64,000 nucleotides of DNA, taken from NCBI GenBank assembly GCA_003263775.1, contig JYJJ01000019.1:1-64000 (forward strand), read 5' to 3'. The position numbers and the translations under genes are program-made. Of the stretch, positions 1-10,574 are shown one piece after another. Within the stretch, counting starts at the first letter, position 1, and every line of letters starts with the position of its first letter. The notes under the pieces are model-generated. The model had not been told where the DNA came from and did not search any database. It saw only the letters and a list, made by a program, of their open reading frames with translations. This DNA is from Vibrio maritimus (lineage in GTDB: Bacteria; Pseudomonadota; Gammaproteobacteria; Enterobacterales; Vibrionaceae).

Positions 1-32
1 TTGTTTGTATCAGTCATTATCGTGCTCAAAGA

Positions 33-778
33 TTAATATAAATGTTCAAATTCTTGGATGGTTGCTTTGCCACGTAGGCGCAGGAAATTTAAGAAGCGAC
101 TCGACGATGTCGACACAATGCGCTCTTCTGGTACTTGGTGTTTAGTTAGCAGGTCGATGGCTTTGTCGAGTTTTGAAATCTCTTCACAAAAGTGCGCATC
201 AGAGCCCGTGGTGAAGTACACACCAATTTCATTCCCTAGACGCACAATCTCATCACAACGCGTGTCACTACCCTTACGGCTTTTACCAGTGAGTGATGTA
301 TTGTTCACTTCAACAACAATGTTTAAGTCTTTCGCGCACTGCAAAACTTTGCGCATATCAAACGGGTAGTTAGGGTTGCCTGTGTGACCCAGTACATCGA
401 TTCGACCACTTTTCATCGCATTAATCAGAGCCTCAGTATGAGCTTGCTCTGTGGATGGGGAGAAAACTGGCTCATGAAAACTGGCGATAACCCAGTCTAA
501 ATGTTGGTCACTCGAGCTAGGAAGATCTATCTCTCCCTTAGTGTTTAGAATGTTGGCTTCTACGCCACGTAGTATGCCGACATCGTGGAGAAATCGGGGC
601 AGAATCCTCTGATTATTGAAATACCAGTAGTGGGGGCGCCTGGCATTTCAGGAGCATGATCCGTAATACAAAGAAGCTCCAGCCCCTTATTTTTTGCTGC
701 TAACGCATTCTCTAAGACAGTACTGTAAGCATGGCCGCTAGCAATAGTATGAGTATGGGTATCAATGACTATTTTCAT
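33..778 (-). CDS. PHP-domain phosphatase, YcdX-like (single-base frameshift)
   Basis: Metal-dependent phosphoesterase of the PHP superfamily. The N-terminus carries DTHTHT (about residues 6-11) and ITDHAPE, and the C-terminal half carries LGHTGNP and GSDAHF, the metal-binding His/Asp clusters of the fold. Repaired length is about 248 residues, matching E. coli YcdX (about 245). The frame breaks in the G5 run at 632-636 (C5 on the coding strand): adding one C restores [10 protein letters not shown] and continuous reading to the stop at 33. It is the last gene of the cmt-type operon, where E. coli has the unrelated sugar phosphatase gene yggF in the cluster, so a sugar-phosphate phosphatase role is plausible but inferred. 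I regard the frameshift as a sequencing undercall. Confidence 0.8.
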
Positions 779-797
779 GACTCTCGTCCTCTATTGC

Positions 798-1528
798 TTA
801 AATCTTGAAAGAACCATCTTGGTTTAGATACAGGTTCAAGTCTGCTTTTTGAGAGTTGTTCAGTACGTTGTCGACATTGATAGCATCTGATTTGTAGTAA
901 AAATCCAAGGCATCTTCCTCAGATGTACCACCACGAACTTTACGATTCACCAATCGGTCTTGTAAGAACAGGGGATCGGTATCAATAAACACGGTGAAAT
1001 CAGCAAAATTCTTCAAACCATTCCAAACAGGTTGATCTAGCAGCAGATAGTTGCCTTCGATAACCACAATATTTTTATCAACCGTCAGTGCATCATCCAC
1101 AGGATCATGCAGATTTCGGTCATAATATGGCCATTTAGGGGCAGGCTCTTTTAGCTGTCTTAATTTTCTGACCAGCTCGGTAAGATTAAAGGTTTCATAA
1201 GCCCCTTTATTGAGCGAAGTAGTACCTCTTCGCCATTTCGAGTCGTGGTGTTGCTGTCTAAGATTTCATTGGGAAAGTGAAAGCCATCGAACGGCAATAC
1301 TTGCAGGGTTTCTAACGTATCATCTTGCTCTGATAGATGTTCCCAGAATGCAGCAAGTGTCGATTTACCACTGCCAGGGGGCGCAGCGAGAAAGATAATG
1401 ACTCGATCTTGTTTTTCTTTGTAGAGTTTGGAGAATTTTTCGACTAAAGGTTTATGGATTTGTTCAACGTCGCTATTGGGAAATTCAGCTTGGGTTTCAA
1501 AGCCGCTAACGTTTAAATTCACTTTCAT
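798..1528 (-). CDS. yggC: P-loop kinase of the phosphoribulokinase/uridine kinase type, YggC-like (frameshift)
   Basis: Predicted cytoplasmic kinase of a small sugar or nucleoside-like substrate. A Walker A motif APPGSGKST lies near residue 50, FDGFHFP follows at about residue 80, and the C-terminal half contains VVIEGNYLLL and RKVRGG, as in the uridine kinase/pantothenate kinase group. Repaired length is about 243 residues; E. coli YggC is similar. The frame is lost in the C4 run at 1202-1205: one more base gives KGAYETFNL and joins the two halves. It lies 10 bases after the MltR-like gene in the cmt-type operon, an order also found in the E. coli yggC-yggD-yggF-yggP-cmtA-cmtB cluster. Substrate unknown. 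Confidence 0.8.
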
Positions 1529-1537
1529 AGTGACACC

Positions 1538-2056
1538 TTACTGATGGATCTCCTCTTCTATTTTTTGAATGAGCATTTCACAAGACAGCTTCAAAACTGT
1601 AATGGTGAGAGATTCGTATCTCATCTGTGAAAACGTCTCAAATGAAGAGAACTTTAGTTGTTTTAGAGATTCAATATAAAAGCTATCTTGTTGCGAAGAT
1701 AATATGGCTTGGCTCTCGATAAAGTCATAAATCATGTCATCACTAAACGACACTTTTTCCGGCCTAGACAAAGCGTACTCCAGCACTTGGTCGTAGAGGC
1801 CGATATCCGAATAGGTTTCTAGCGAAATCTTACCCATTGCGAATACTAACTTGGATACCACATCGGTGGTCACGAGAGGCCCATCTTCTTTCAGCAACGG
1901 GTCCACAGCATACTCCTTCACTAGTTCGTCTTGGACGAATACTGATGGAAGTATGGCTTTTAACTTGAGGTTTATAATCTTGTTTGAAACTTGAAGAAAG
2001 GCGGTGGCGTTATCGCACTCATCCAACTTCTCCAATAAATCTTCAATTCGTGACAA
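1538..2056 (-). CDS. yggD: MltR-family mannitol repressor homologue (YggD-like)
   Basis: 172-residue all-helical cytoplasmic protein of the MltR (mannitol operon repressor) family. The family pattern is visible as an N-terminal helix with LKAILPS, then DPLLKEDGPL at about residues 52-61, then KLVFAMGKIS. MltR proteins repress mannitol PTS genes, although no classical DNA-binding motif is evident. Its position inside a cmtB-cmtA-yggP operon fits a feedback role on the same transcript. Intact in this sequence. Assignment rests on the family pattern together with the conserved gene order shared with E. coli. Confidence 0.75.
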   Translation of the reverse strand: MSRIEDLLEKLDECDNATAFLQVSNKIINLKLKAILPSVFVQDELVKEYAVDPLLKEDGPLVTTDVVSKLVFAMGKISLETYSDIGLYDQVLEYALSRPEKVSFSDDMIYDFIESQAILSSQQDSFYIESLKQLKFSSFETFSQMRYESLTITVLKLSCEMLIQKIEEEIHQ

Positions 2057-2114
2057 AGTTTCTAACCTTTTGATTATGTGGTAACCGTGAGGCTACCACA
2101 TAAATAAGCATCGA

Positions 2115-3386
2115 CTAAACCGTCAAACTCACGTCATAAAACTCCAGTAACGCTTTTTCTGCTTCCGCATTCCAAACATAGTTGTTTTGCTTCAAAATCG
2201 CGTCCAGTTCACCAAAGAATGGATCACTGTCTTCTAGAGTCTTAAACTGATCGATTGCTGTTAGAGGCAAGTCGATGTGAGGGTAGATCAGCTTCTTGCC
2301 ACCCGGGATATCGAGTTGGTTTAGAATCGTATCCGGGGCTGCTTGTAGTCCGCCTACGTGAGTAATCATGAACGATGGGTTTATCTTCCCTTTTGCAGAG
2401 AGGTCTAGTGACTCAATCATATCTCCAGTAGAGCCTCCTGACGTGCCGACAATATGCGTCGCTTCATAGTGAACGTTGTAGAAGTTAAACGGTACTTTGA
2501 ATTTCTTATCTGTAGGGCCAGCGAAGAAGTTTAGACAGCCATCGTTACCAAGCAGCTCATCCGCTTGCTCCAATACTTGTGATACCGCTGCGTAGACCAT
2601 AACGTCATCGTAACCTAATCCACCATTCAGTGATTTAAGGTACTCAACCGGGTCTTCCACATTCGCCGTATTCACATAATGAAGCTCAACACCATTCTCC
2701 GCGGCTGTGCTTACTGGAATCAAGCTCTCAGCGCGCGCTAGGCGTTCGGCATCGATATCAGTAACCACCAGCAGTTTTGGTTTTACTGGGCCATTGATCG
2801 CGTAATCGATAGCGCCAATACCCATTGGACCCGCACATGCGAGTAGCGCCAGCGCTCCTCCTTCTTTTATGCCCATATCATGTTCATAGACGTATGGGGT
2901 TGTGTGGTAGCTCGCGTGATAGGCGCCAATAATGCACGACATTGGCTCCGCAAGTGAAGCGTCTGCAAAGTAGCTGCCTTCATATGGAAGTACACAGCCA
3001 AGGTCGATAGCAATTTTAGGAATAATCGAATACGTTGCGTTGCCGCCAAAGGTCTCGTAGCTGTAACCTGCAGAATAACCAGAAGGCAATCCCATTGCTG
3101 GTTGAAGTACAAAAGAGTCACCTGGCTTAAACTTGTCTTTTAAGTTGTCGCCAACTTCAACGATGATGCCTGCATACTCGTGGCCAGTGATAACTGGCGT
3201 TTCCGCGATATCTTCCGGTACACGTTTGTGTTTGCTACCTAGAAGTGCTGCTTTATACGTTGATAGGCACACACTGTTGGAAATGTTTTTAACCAATAAT
3301 TCATCAGCCGAGATTGCTGGAAGGTCAAAAGTGCGAAGTTGAATGTTCTTCTCACCACAGATAACAGCTGCTGTTGTTTCAACCAT
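2115..3386 (-). CDS. yggP: Zinc-type alcohol/polyol dehydrogenase, YggP-like
   Basis: 423-residue NAD(P)-dependent medium-chain dehydrogenase, cytoplasmic. The catalytic-domain signature GHEYAGIIVEVG lies at about residue 68, SLAEPMSC at about 145 and a Rossmann segment ALLACAGPMGIGA at about 180. Length agrees with E. coli YggP (about 425). It lies directly behind the PTS permease gene, with a clear ribosome-binding site (gaggagag) before the ATG. It probably oxidises the sugar-alcohol phosphate delivered by the PTS, or its product, but the substrate is not established even for the E. coli protein. Intact here. Confidence 0.8.
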   Translation of the reverse strand: MVETTAAVICGEKNIQLRTFDLPAISADELLVKNISNSVCLSTYKAALLGSKHKRVPEDIAETPVITGHEYAGIIVEVGDNLKDKFKPGDSFVLQPAMGLPSGYSAGYSYETFGGNATYSIIPKIAIDLGCVLPYEGSYFADASLAEPMSCIIGAYHASYHTTPYVYEHDMGIKEGGALALLACAGPMGIGAIDYAINGPVKPKLLVVTDIDAERLARAESLIPVSTAAENGVELHYVNTANVEDPVEYLKSLNGGLGYDDVMVYAAVSQVLEQADELLGNDGCLNFFAGPTDKKFKVPFNFYNVHYEATHIVGTSGGSTGDMIESLDLSAKGKINPSFMITHVGGLQAAPDTILNQLDIPGGKKLIYPHIDLPLTAIDQFKTLEDSDPFFGELDAILKQNNYVWNAEAEKALLEFYDVSLTV

Positions 3387-3402
3387 GTTCTCTCTCCTCG
3401 TA

Positions 3403-3420
3403 GGGGCGCCGAGACGCCCC
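3403..3420 (-). other. Intercistronic GC-rich hairpin between cmtA and yggP
   Basis: Inverted repeat GGGGCG/CGCCCC with a 6-base loop lies between the cmtA stop and the yggP ribosome-binding site. No T-run follows on the minus strand, so this is more likely an mRNA-stabilising or processing structure that sets the PTS:dehydrogenase ratio than a terminator. Confidence 0.45.
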
Positions 3421-3434
3421 TGAAATAGTATTTA

Positions 3435-4836
3435 TTAAGCTTGTTGTTCGATAGTCACCAGCAGCTCATCTAGCGCTGGGTCATTGATAAAGTTCTTGAT
3501 GGTAATGACCGGTAGTCCTGTTGCTTTCACTGCTCGACTTTCAAGGCTTTCATGAGTCACTACAATGTCTGCTTCGTTAGGGACTTTTTCGATAGCAAAG
3601 TTCTTCACTTCAACATCGTAACCCGCTTGGGTGAGCTTTCTCTTGAAGGTCGACGCTCCCATTGCACTTGAACCCATACCTGCATCACAAGCAAATGCGA
3701 CAAACTTAATGTTTTTACCGTTAGTTGCAGCTTGAGTCGCCGCCGCTGTATTAACCGCGCCTTCTGCTTTCATGTCTTTCATATTGGTCACAGATTGCTC
3801 GAAGTCCTCTTCAGACTCTGTGCTCTTAGACATTTTCAGAATTGCACTCGCTACCAAGAAAGAAACAATCGTTGCTGTAGTCACACCTGCGATAGTCGCT
3901 AGGAAGCTTCCTTTTGGTGTTAATGCCAAGTAAGAGAAGATAGAGCCAGGACTTGGACCCGCTACCAGACCCGCATCAAGTAGATTGAAGGTCGCGATAC
4001 CTGTTGCGGCACCCGCAATCATCGCTACGATCATGATTGGCTTCATCAACACGTATGGGAAGTAAAGCTCATGGATACCACCGAAGAAGTGGATGATGAT
4101 GCACTCGGCGCAGAACGCTTCGACAAGCCTTCACCAAATTTCGCATACGCAAGTAGCATACCTAGACCTGGACCTGGGTTAGACGCCACCATAAAGAAGA
4201 TAGATTTACCCGTTTCAGCCGCAGCTTGAAGACCTAGAGGGTAGTAAATGCCTTGGTCGATTGCATTGTTTAGGAACAGTACTTTTGCTGGTTCATTGAT
4301 AATCGCAAGTAGAGGTAAGAAGCCTGTTGCAACCAAAGCTTCAATGCCTGACTTTACAAATAGGTTTGCAGCAGTCACCGCAGGGCCCACAATCTCGTAA
4401 GCAAATAGGCACAAAAGCATACCTACAATACCTAGTGAGAAGTTGTTTACCACCATCTCAAAGCCAGAAGGGATACGATGTTGGATGCGTTTGTCCATTT
4501 GAACAACAACCCATGCACTTAGTGGTCCCATAATCATCGCACCAACAAACATTGGAATGTCAGCACCGACGATGACACCCATAGTGGCAATCGCACCTGC
4601 AACCGCACCACGTTTGTCACCAACAATTTGACCACCGGTATAACCAATTAGCAGCGGCAACAAGTAAGTGATCATAGGGCCAACAATGCTGCCAAACGCT
4701 TCGTTAGGCATCCAACCTGTTGGGATAAATAGTGCTGTAATGAAACCCCACGCAATAAATGCGCCTATGTTGGGCAATACCATGCGGTAAGATGTCCGCC
4801 AAATGATTGCACTTTCGCTCTCATGTTTGTAGTCAC
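3435..4836 (-). CDS. cmtA: Mannitol/cryptic-mannitol-type PTS permease, EIICB (two frameshifts)
   Basis: Membrane permease of the phosphotransferase system that imports and phosphorylates a hexitol. The IIC part has repeated membrane helices and the family motif IIIHFFGGIHE, seen once the frame is corrected. The IIB domain (about residues 370-467) has the phosphocysteine loop FACDAGMGSSAMG. Two one-base losses break the frame: at about 4783-4785, between HLTA and MVLPN, and at about 4099-4103, before IIIHFFGG. Repaired length is about 467 residues against about 462 for E. coli CmtA. I place the start at GTG 4836 because aagga lies 7 bases upstream; an ATG at 4824 is in the same frame. The gene begins just upstream of the cmtB stop-side region, so translation is likely coupled. 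Confidence 0.85.
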
Positions 4837-4849
4837 GTTACATTCCTTA

Positions 4850-5331
4850 TTAGCAGGTTTTTATAATATCCAAGACTTCAGTTTTCGATTTTGCTGCTGC
4901 GAGCTTCTCTATATTTGTCTCGTCAACAAGCATTTCACTTAAAGATTGGATTACTTGAATGTGGGTATCTGAATCCTTGGCCGCTAAGGTAAGCAGTACG
5001 TTGCTGGGCCAAGATCTGAACCGAAGTCTACCGGTTCAGTGAAGATGTGGATGCCTAAGCCTGTTTTTAGTACACCGGCTTCAGGACGAGCATGTGGCAT
5101 CGCAATGCCTGGACACAGAACATAATAAGGACCGTTATCGATCGTAGACTGAATGATGGCGTCAGCGTAGTTCGACGTCACATAGCCCTTCTCTTCTAGG
5201 TATTGTGTGGTCGTTCTTACTGCTTGTTCCCATGATGTGTTATCATGTTTTACAACGTCTACTAGGTCATGGTCGATTAAGTCATACAGCATTGTCTTGC
5301 CCCATAATGAATGTCGTTTCGTTGAGTTCAT
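4850..5331 (-). CDS. cmtB: Mannitol-type PTS EIIA component (frameshift)
   Basis: Cytoplasmic phosphocarrier that passes phosphate from HPr to the IIB domain of CmtA. The phospho-accepting histidine lies in GIAMPHARPE at about residue 80. One base is missing at about 5000-5004; adding it changes the premature end into GPANVLLTLAAKDSDTHI and extends the protein to its stop at 4850, giving about 160 residues (E. coli CmtB about 147). First gene of the operon. ATG 5331 has gagaaaaga in front of it; an internal ATG at 5292 would remove 13 residues and cannot be excluded. Confidence 0.85.
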
Positions 5332-5371
5332 TATGGATTCTTTTCTCTAGGGCATGCAATCAACAACAAAA

Positions 5372-5387
5372 TGTGACGCCAATCACC
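5372..5387 (-). promoter_or_regulatory. CRP-like site upstream of the PTS operon
   Basis: TGTGACGCCAATCACC matches the CRP consensus TGTGA-N6-TCACA at nine of ten core positions. It lies about 40 bases before the cmtB start, suitable for cAMP-CRP control of a sugar operon. The rest of 5340-5743 is AT-rich with no gene; an inverted repeat GGTGCA...TGCACC (about 5682-5709) may be a weak terminator for the next minus-strand gene. Confidence 0.55.
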
Positions 5388-5743
5388 TAAATATAGATGT
5401 CAATAGCGAAAATTCGCTCTAGGTAACAATTATCAACTGTAATTTTTCATAGCTATTTTTGTTTAGTTACAAGTCAATATGGATAATTTGATCAGACTCA
5501 CCAATTGACAATAATAACAAATAACTGAGAATCCAACGTAGATCACATTAAGACTATTGACCACTTCAAAAGTGTGACGTATCAGACTTTGTAAAAATGC
5601 TGGCTTTACCTATCCTCGCTCTATCTCATACGCTCTCGCTCTCAAATTAATTAAACAACCTGATTTTGTTTGTTACTTTCAGGTGCACACGTCAACGATC
5701 GTATGCACCCTCTCATAGGTTTATCTCCACCTATAAGCACACT

Positions 5744-8454
5744 TTATTCTGCTGTAGTTAAACGCCATGTAGTTCCTTGTTTTGTCACACCACCTTCATG
5801 CGTATCTACTCGCCAAAAATAGCCACTATTTGGCGCTAAATTTGTTACTTCATAATGTCCGTTTGTCGGCGTCAGTGCTGTTAACGATTCCAAATTTGGA
5901 CCAAACCAAACGGTAAATGCTGTCTCTGGTTCGATATTGAACGCCAAGTCAGTCGTTGTGGTCACCCCAACAGAGTGATCAAAAGGCACTGGGTTGCTCG
6001 CCACTTGAGAACGGTGCCCCGGAAGCCAATACTCACCATCAGCTTCGTACGCCCCAACATCAGGAGCAGAGCCCAAATACTCTATGTTCGCGAGTGAGCT
6101 ACCCGCGCTGCCTGTATCAATGAGAAGCTCTGATTTAGGGCGAAAATCTCCCATGATGCTCCAACCAAATAGCCATCCATTGCAGTTGAAGTTTGTATGT
6201 TGCCATCGACCGTACCGGGAACAATCAGTTGCTCCGCCGTACCCGATTTGCGACCTTGAAGTGTACCGATTAGGTTGTTGAGCGTTTCTGACTGGTGATT
6301 CAGCCCACCCGCTGACTCTTTATTGAAGATAATCAAATCGACAATTCGATTGTCAAACATGGTGTTGTTGAATGTCGCTTGTCGATCACCTTTGATGATG
6401 GAGAACTCCGTATTCCAAACGACGTTATGATGAACTTGACCATCCTGCCCGGTTTTGGCTGCTCCCTCGACGCCATCAAAACGAATGCCGGCTTTATCAC
6501 TATCGTGAACCCAATTGTGAGCGATCTCTGTACCAGCTTGTTCGGCAACACCAACATTGATGGCTGCACCGTCGTGTTGCAATAAACTGGTGTTGTAGAT
6601 GTGATTCCCCGATACGAGCGAAGCCGCTCCAACTCTCACTCCCTCAGAGTTACCCGCGGTATGAAATGTATTGTTGGTAAAATCAATCTGTCGACTCTGT
6701 GACGCCATGTTTATCGAGCCTTCTCCGCCCGTGCCTAAGTTAGAGTAATCAATATCGTGGATAAGGTTGTTATCGAGCAAGTTACCTTGCTGTTTGATCA
6801 TCTCTAGCGCAGGACCATCTGTGTAGGCAAGGTGACTATTTATAATGCTATTGCGAGTCTCAACGATGTCTGGATTATTGTTAATGAACTTGATGGTATC
6901 CGGGCGAGTGAGCTCCCCTAGCATTCTTTTTGAAAACGCATAGTGACTGGCGTTCACGTCGTCAAACGTAATGTTGTGAGAGCTAATCACTGTGTATGCC
7001 GTCGCAAAGAAATCAATATTCTTGAACACAACATGAGAGGAGTTACGTACCGTTAGGCCATAAGTTTGCACTTTACCCGTAACCGTTAGCGTATTCGGAT
7101 CTGCCCCATTCGGCGCCCATAGGTAGACAGTCTTAGTTTGGGTATCAAAGAACCACTCGTTTTCGCTATCTAATAGCTCTAGTTTGCCTTCCAGGTAGTA
7201 GTGACCTTCTTCGTACTTACCATTTTTGTTTTGCCAGAAGTCCCCCGTCGCGAGCATGGAGTTCGCGGCTTTGCTCATTGCCGTGCCAGAGCCAGAAAAG
7301 TCCGTGCTATAACTGAACTGATTGGAGCCCACGCTATGACTATCAACAACTTGAGCCCAATTGAGCCAAGAGCCGATGTTCATAATGGCGATGGCGCCCG
7401 TGGCATCAATACCCGATTCTGCAAGCGATTGTTCATTAATACCTTGAGGCAAGGCGACATATTCGTTGCCGGCTGTTTTTACCGAAATACTTTGATAGGG
7501 GCGCTCGTCAATCATAAGGCCAAACACACTGTTGGGAGCTTGATGACGCCAGGTTTTCTTCATATCCCACAGCGAGCCATCATTCCACTGCGCATTTGGC
7601 CATCGCGCTGGCATCACCACCTCATTGTCGATAAACAGCTGCCAAATATCTTGCTCTAGCTGTGTCTTATAGATATCGCCTGAATGCCGCTCCCAAGGCG
7701 TGGTTATCGAAAGCGTGCCATCAAACGTCGCCGAGTTCCCCTGGATCGTAATAGGTTTCTCCGGCGTTCCCGATGCTTTGTCGACAATCTGCGCCGTGCG
7801 ATAACGTCCAGACATCAGCTCAATCACGCTACCGGGTGAAGCGTTAGCAATGGCTTTCTTCAATGTCAGCAGAGGAGCAGACACAGAACCATCGTTACTG
7901 TCGCTCCCGACCGGACTGACATAGATCTGGGCGATGCTATCAGTTGGGCACTGAGCACCAGACGGTACTTGAGTGCCATCGTTACAAATAATGGGTTCCT
8001 CGTTTGGGCAGCTGACGTCAGTCCAAAACCATGAGGAACTACTCGGCGTTTCCCATGCGCCTGGGTTGTTTTGTGCTTGATAGCACTGAGACTGATAGAG
8101 CACGATATCGCCATTGGATGGGTTAGTTTCTCCCGCAACCCACGGGGTGGCCGTCGTATCAGTTATCGGTGGTGGATCCACGCACTGACCATTGCCGAGC
8201 ACCTGACTCTCTGGGCACGTTGGCGTTGAGGTATCACCGGAGCACGTTGCAGGAGCCCAAAACCAAGTTGACTGTGGTGATGGAGTTTCCCATTTACCCG
8301 GACTATTTTGAGCTTGGTAACAGCTTCCCTCATAAGCCACTACATCACCATTTTGAACGCTCGTCTCTCCCGGTATCCATACAACCTCTTGCGCCATTAA
8401 CTGCGGACTTACCGCTAGCAGCGCAACAGCCACGTTGAGCACATTCGTATTCAT
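5744..8454 (-). CDS. Secreted right-handed beta-helix protein with two chitin-binding-like modules (frameshift)
   Basis: Repaired length about 903 residues. A signal peptide (about residues 1-23, ending LMAQ) is followed by two similar about 45-residue modules (WIPGETSVQNGDVVAY...WFWAP and WVAGETNPSNGDIVLY...WFWTD) of the carbohydrate-binding type 5/12 kind. After a Cys-rich linker comes YVSPVGSDSNDG, the usual start of a DUF1565-like beta-helix, then many short turns rich in NN and HN through about residue 780. A C-terminal fibronectin-III-like tail includes NLAPNSGYFWRVDTHEGG. This plan suits a polysaccharide lyase or hydrolase acting outside the cell; I cannot name the substrate. One base is lost in the C3 run at 6150-6152; adding it gives SWGDFRPKSE. 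Start chosen at ATG 8454 because aaggg precedes it and the signal peptide begins there. Confidence 0.7.
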
Positions 8455-8663
8455 GTTATTCCCTTTGTTTTGTGTTAAGCCAAACAAAGCGTAGTGGCTG
8501 GTCTTGCTGTCTATTTTCAGTCGACATTTGCCTGCGAGGCAGTTCTAATTTCAAGTTTGAATTGTGGGACATTGCTTCAGCAGCAAAATAACACTATGCA
8601 CACTATTGCACCAGAATCGAGATGACGCACCTTATCATTGGCGCTAAAGTGTCATCACCCAAA

Positions 8664-8695
8664 GCACTTATACACCAAGGCACTTATACACCAAG
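8664..8695. repeat. Perfect tandem duplication of a 16-mer
   Basis: GCACTTATACACCAAG occurs twice head to tail. It sits in the 430-base region between the divergent beta-helix gene and the peptide-transport operon, where I see no gene. The region is otherwise AT-rich and must hold both promoters; tatacaat at about 8830-8838 could be a -10 element for the plus-strand operon. Confidence 0.85.
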
Positions 8696-8888
8696 CAAAC
8701 TGATCAGATTCCATGCCGAATTGGGCTTTTAAACTATCTGACTTCCTTCAGTCTCAAAAACTAAGCCTCACCAGCCTAGCAATCGACCCTTTGTTAATGT
8801 CATGTTAACATTTCATTGCGGGCACATTTTATACAATATACCTTTCTCCTTGTGATAACGATAACGAACCAAACACAACGAGGAAGTG

Positions 8889-10498
8889 ATGAAAAAGACC
8901 AAGCTACTGATGTTAGGAACGCTCGTCGCCAGTGTGCTCGCGACGGGGGCAATAGCAAAACCCTACCCACAAGGCACGCAACTTGCGCCTGAGCAATCAA
9001 TCACGCTCAACAACGGTGCGGAAGTCACCTCTATTGACCCTGCAAAGCAAGCAGCAGAACCTGCGTTTAATCTAGGGCGTGACCTGTTTGAAGGGCTCAC
9101 CGTTCAAGACAAACAAGGTCGTACGATTCCAGGTATTGCTAAATCTTGGAGTGCCAATGCCGACAATACGGTCTACACCTTTAACCTGCGTGAGTCTAAT
9201 TGGTCGAATGGCGAGGCATTAACGGCTCACGATTTCGTCTACAGCTGGCAACGTCTACTGAATCCAGAAACGGCCTCCCCCTATGCTTGGTTTGCCGCCA
9301 TTCCGAAAATCAAAAATTCCGCCAACATTATGGCAGGCAAAGCCGCACCAGAAACTTTGGGCGTGCGCGCTATTGATGACCTAACTTTCGAAGTTACCCT
9401 CGAACAGCCAGTACCGTTTTTTATTAAGCTGCTAAGCCACCCTGTATTAGCACCGGTACATCAAGCCACCGTTGAAAAATACGGCAGTGAATGGACTCAA
9501 CCTTCCAATATCGTCACCAACGGCGCCTTCAGCGTAGAGAGCTGGAAAGTGAATGAGAAGATGGTGATGAAGAAAAACCCACATTATTGGGACGCCGGCA
9601 ACGTGGTACTTGAAGAGATCACTTGGCTACCCATTGGTGATGCCAACGTCTCCCTCAACCGTTACCTAGCAGGTGAAATTGATGAAGCGCTGTCGATTCC
9701 ATCGGCGCAAAAAAACAAGCTTCTTAAACAGTTCCCCGAACAAGTGGCGGATACCAGCGCATCACTCGGCTCTACGTTCTACTACCTCAACACCGAAAAA
9801 GGGCCAACCAAAGATGTTCGCGTTCGAACGGCACTCTCTTACGCTATCGACCGCAGCATTCTGACCAAGGCGATTTTGAAAAACGGCGGTATCCCTATGT
9901 TTACGCTGGTGCCACCACAAACCGATGGTTATCGCAGCCACACGCCTGAATTTGCCAACTGGACGCAGCAAGAGCGCAACCAAAAGGCGAAGCAGCTTCT
10001 CGCAAATGCAGGATATGGCAAAGACAACCCACTTAAACTTACCTTTACGGTTCCGACCTTTTCTAACGATGTGAAGATGGCGACTGCGATGGTAGGGATG
10101 TGGAAAAGTGTCTTGGGCGTACAAGTTGAAATCCAGCAGCTCGAACCAAAAGTGTTTTACGCACTTAAAGATCCGGGCAACGTCAGCCGCGGAGGCTGGA
10201 CAGCAGACTACAACGAAGCATCGACTTGGTTAGACATATTTGTCTCCACTGGTGAGTACAACGATTCTAAATTCAACAATGCGCTCTACGACAAGCTCAT
10301 GAATGAATCGAAAGTCATGTCAGATCCATCACAAGCATACATCGAAGCAGAAACTCTGCTCATTGATGAGATGGCGATCATTCCCGTCTACCGTCCCGGC
10401 AATGACCAGTATCTGGTGAAGCTCATATCGGTGGCTACGAGCGCACCAACCCTGAGTCTTCTTATTACCGCAAGAACGTCTACGTCACAGCACATTAA
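8889..10498 (+). CDS. Periplasmic oligopeptide-binding protein, OppA/MppA type (C-terminal frameshift)
   Basis: Solute-binding protein of family 5 that delivers peptides to the inner-membrane transporter encoded next. Signal peptide MKKTKLLMLGTL...ATGAIA ends at about residue 25. Family features include EPAFNLGRDLFEGL, DFVYSWQRLL and GGWTADYNEASTWL. Near 10421 one C is missing; adding it turns the unrelated tail into KPHIGGYERTNPESSYYRKN and ends the protein at 10498, about 536 residues, the expected length for OppA/MppA. ATG 8889 fits the aggaa box better than GTG 8886. First gene of a transporter operon. Confidence 0.88.
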
Positions 10499-10574
10499 GA
10501 CACCTTTTTTGGGTCGACCTGACAGCAACGTCATAGCACGTAGGTAGGCCCTTTTTTCTTTATTGGAGACGATT

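Noticed and set aside
7201..7659. 152-codon plus-strand open frame inside the beta-helix gene
   Set aside because: Shadow of the coding strand; no family resemblance or start signal.
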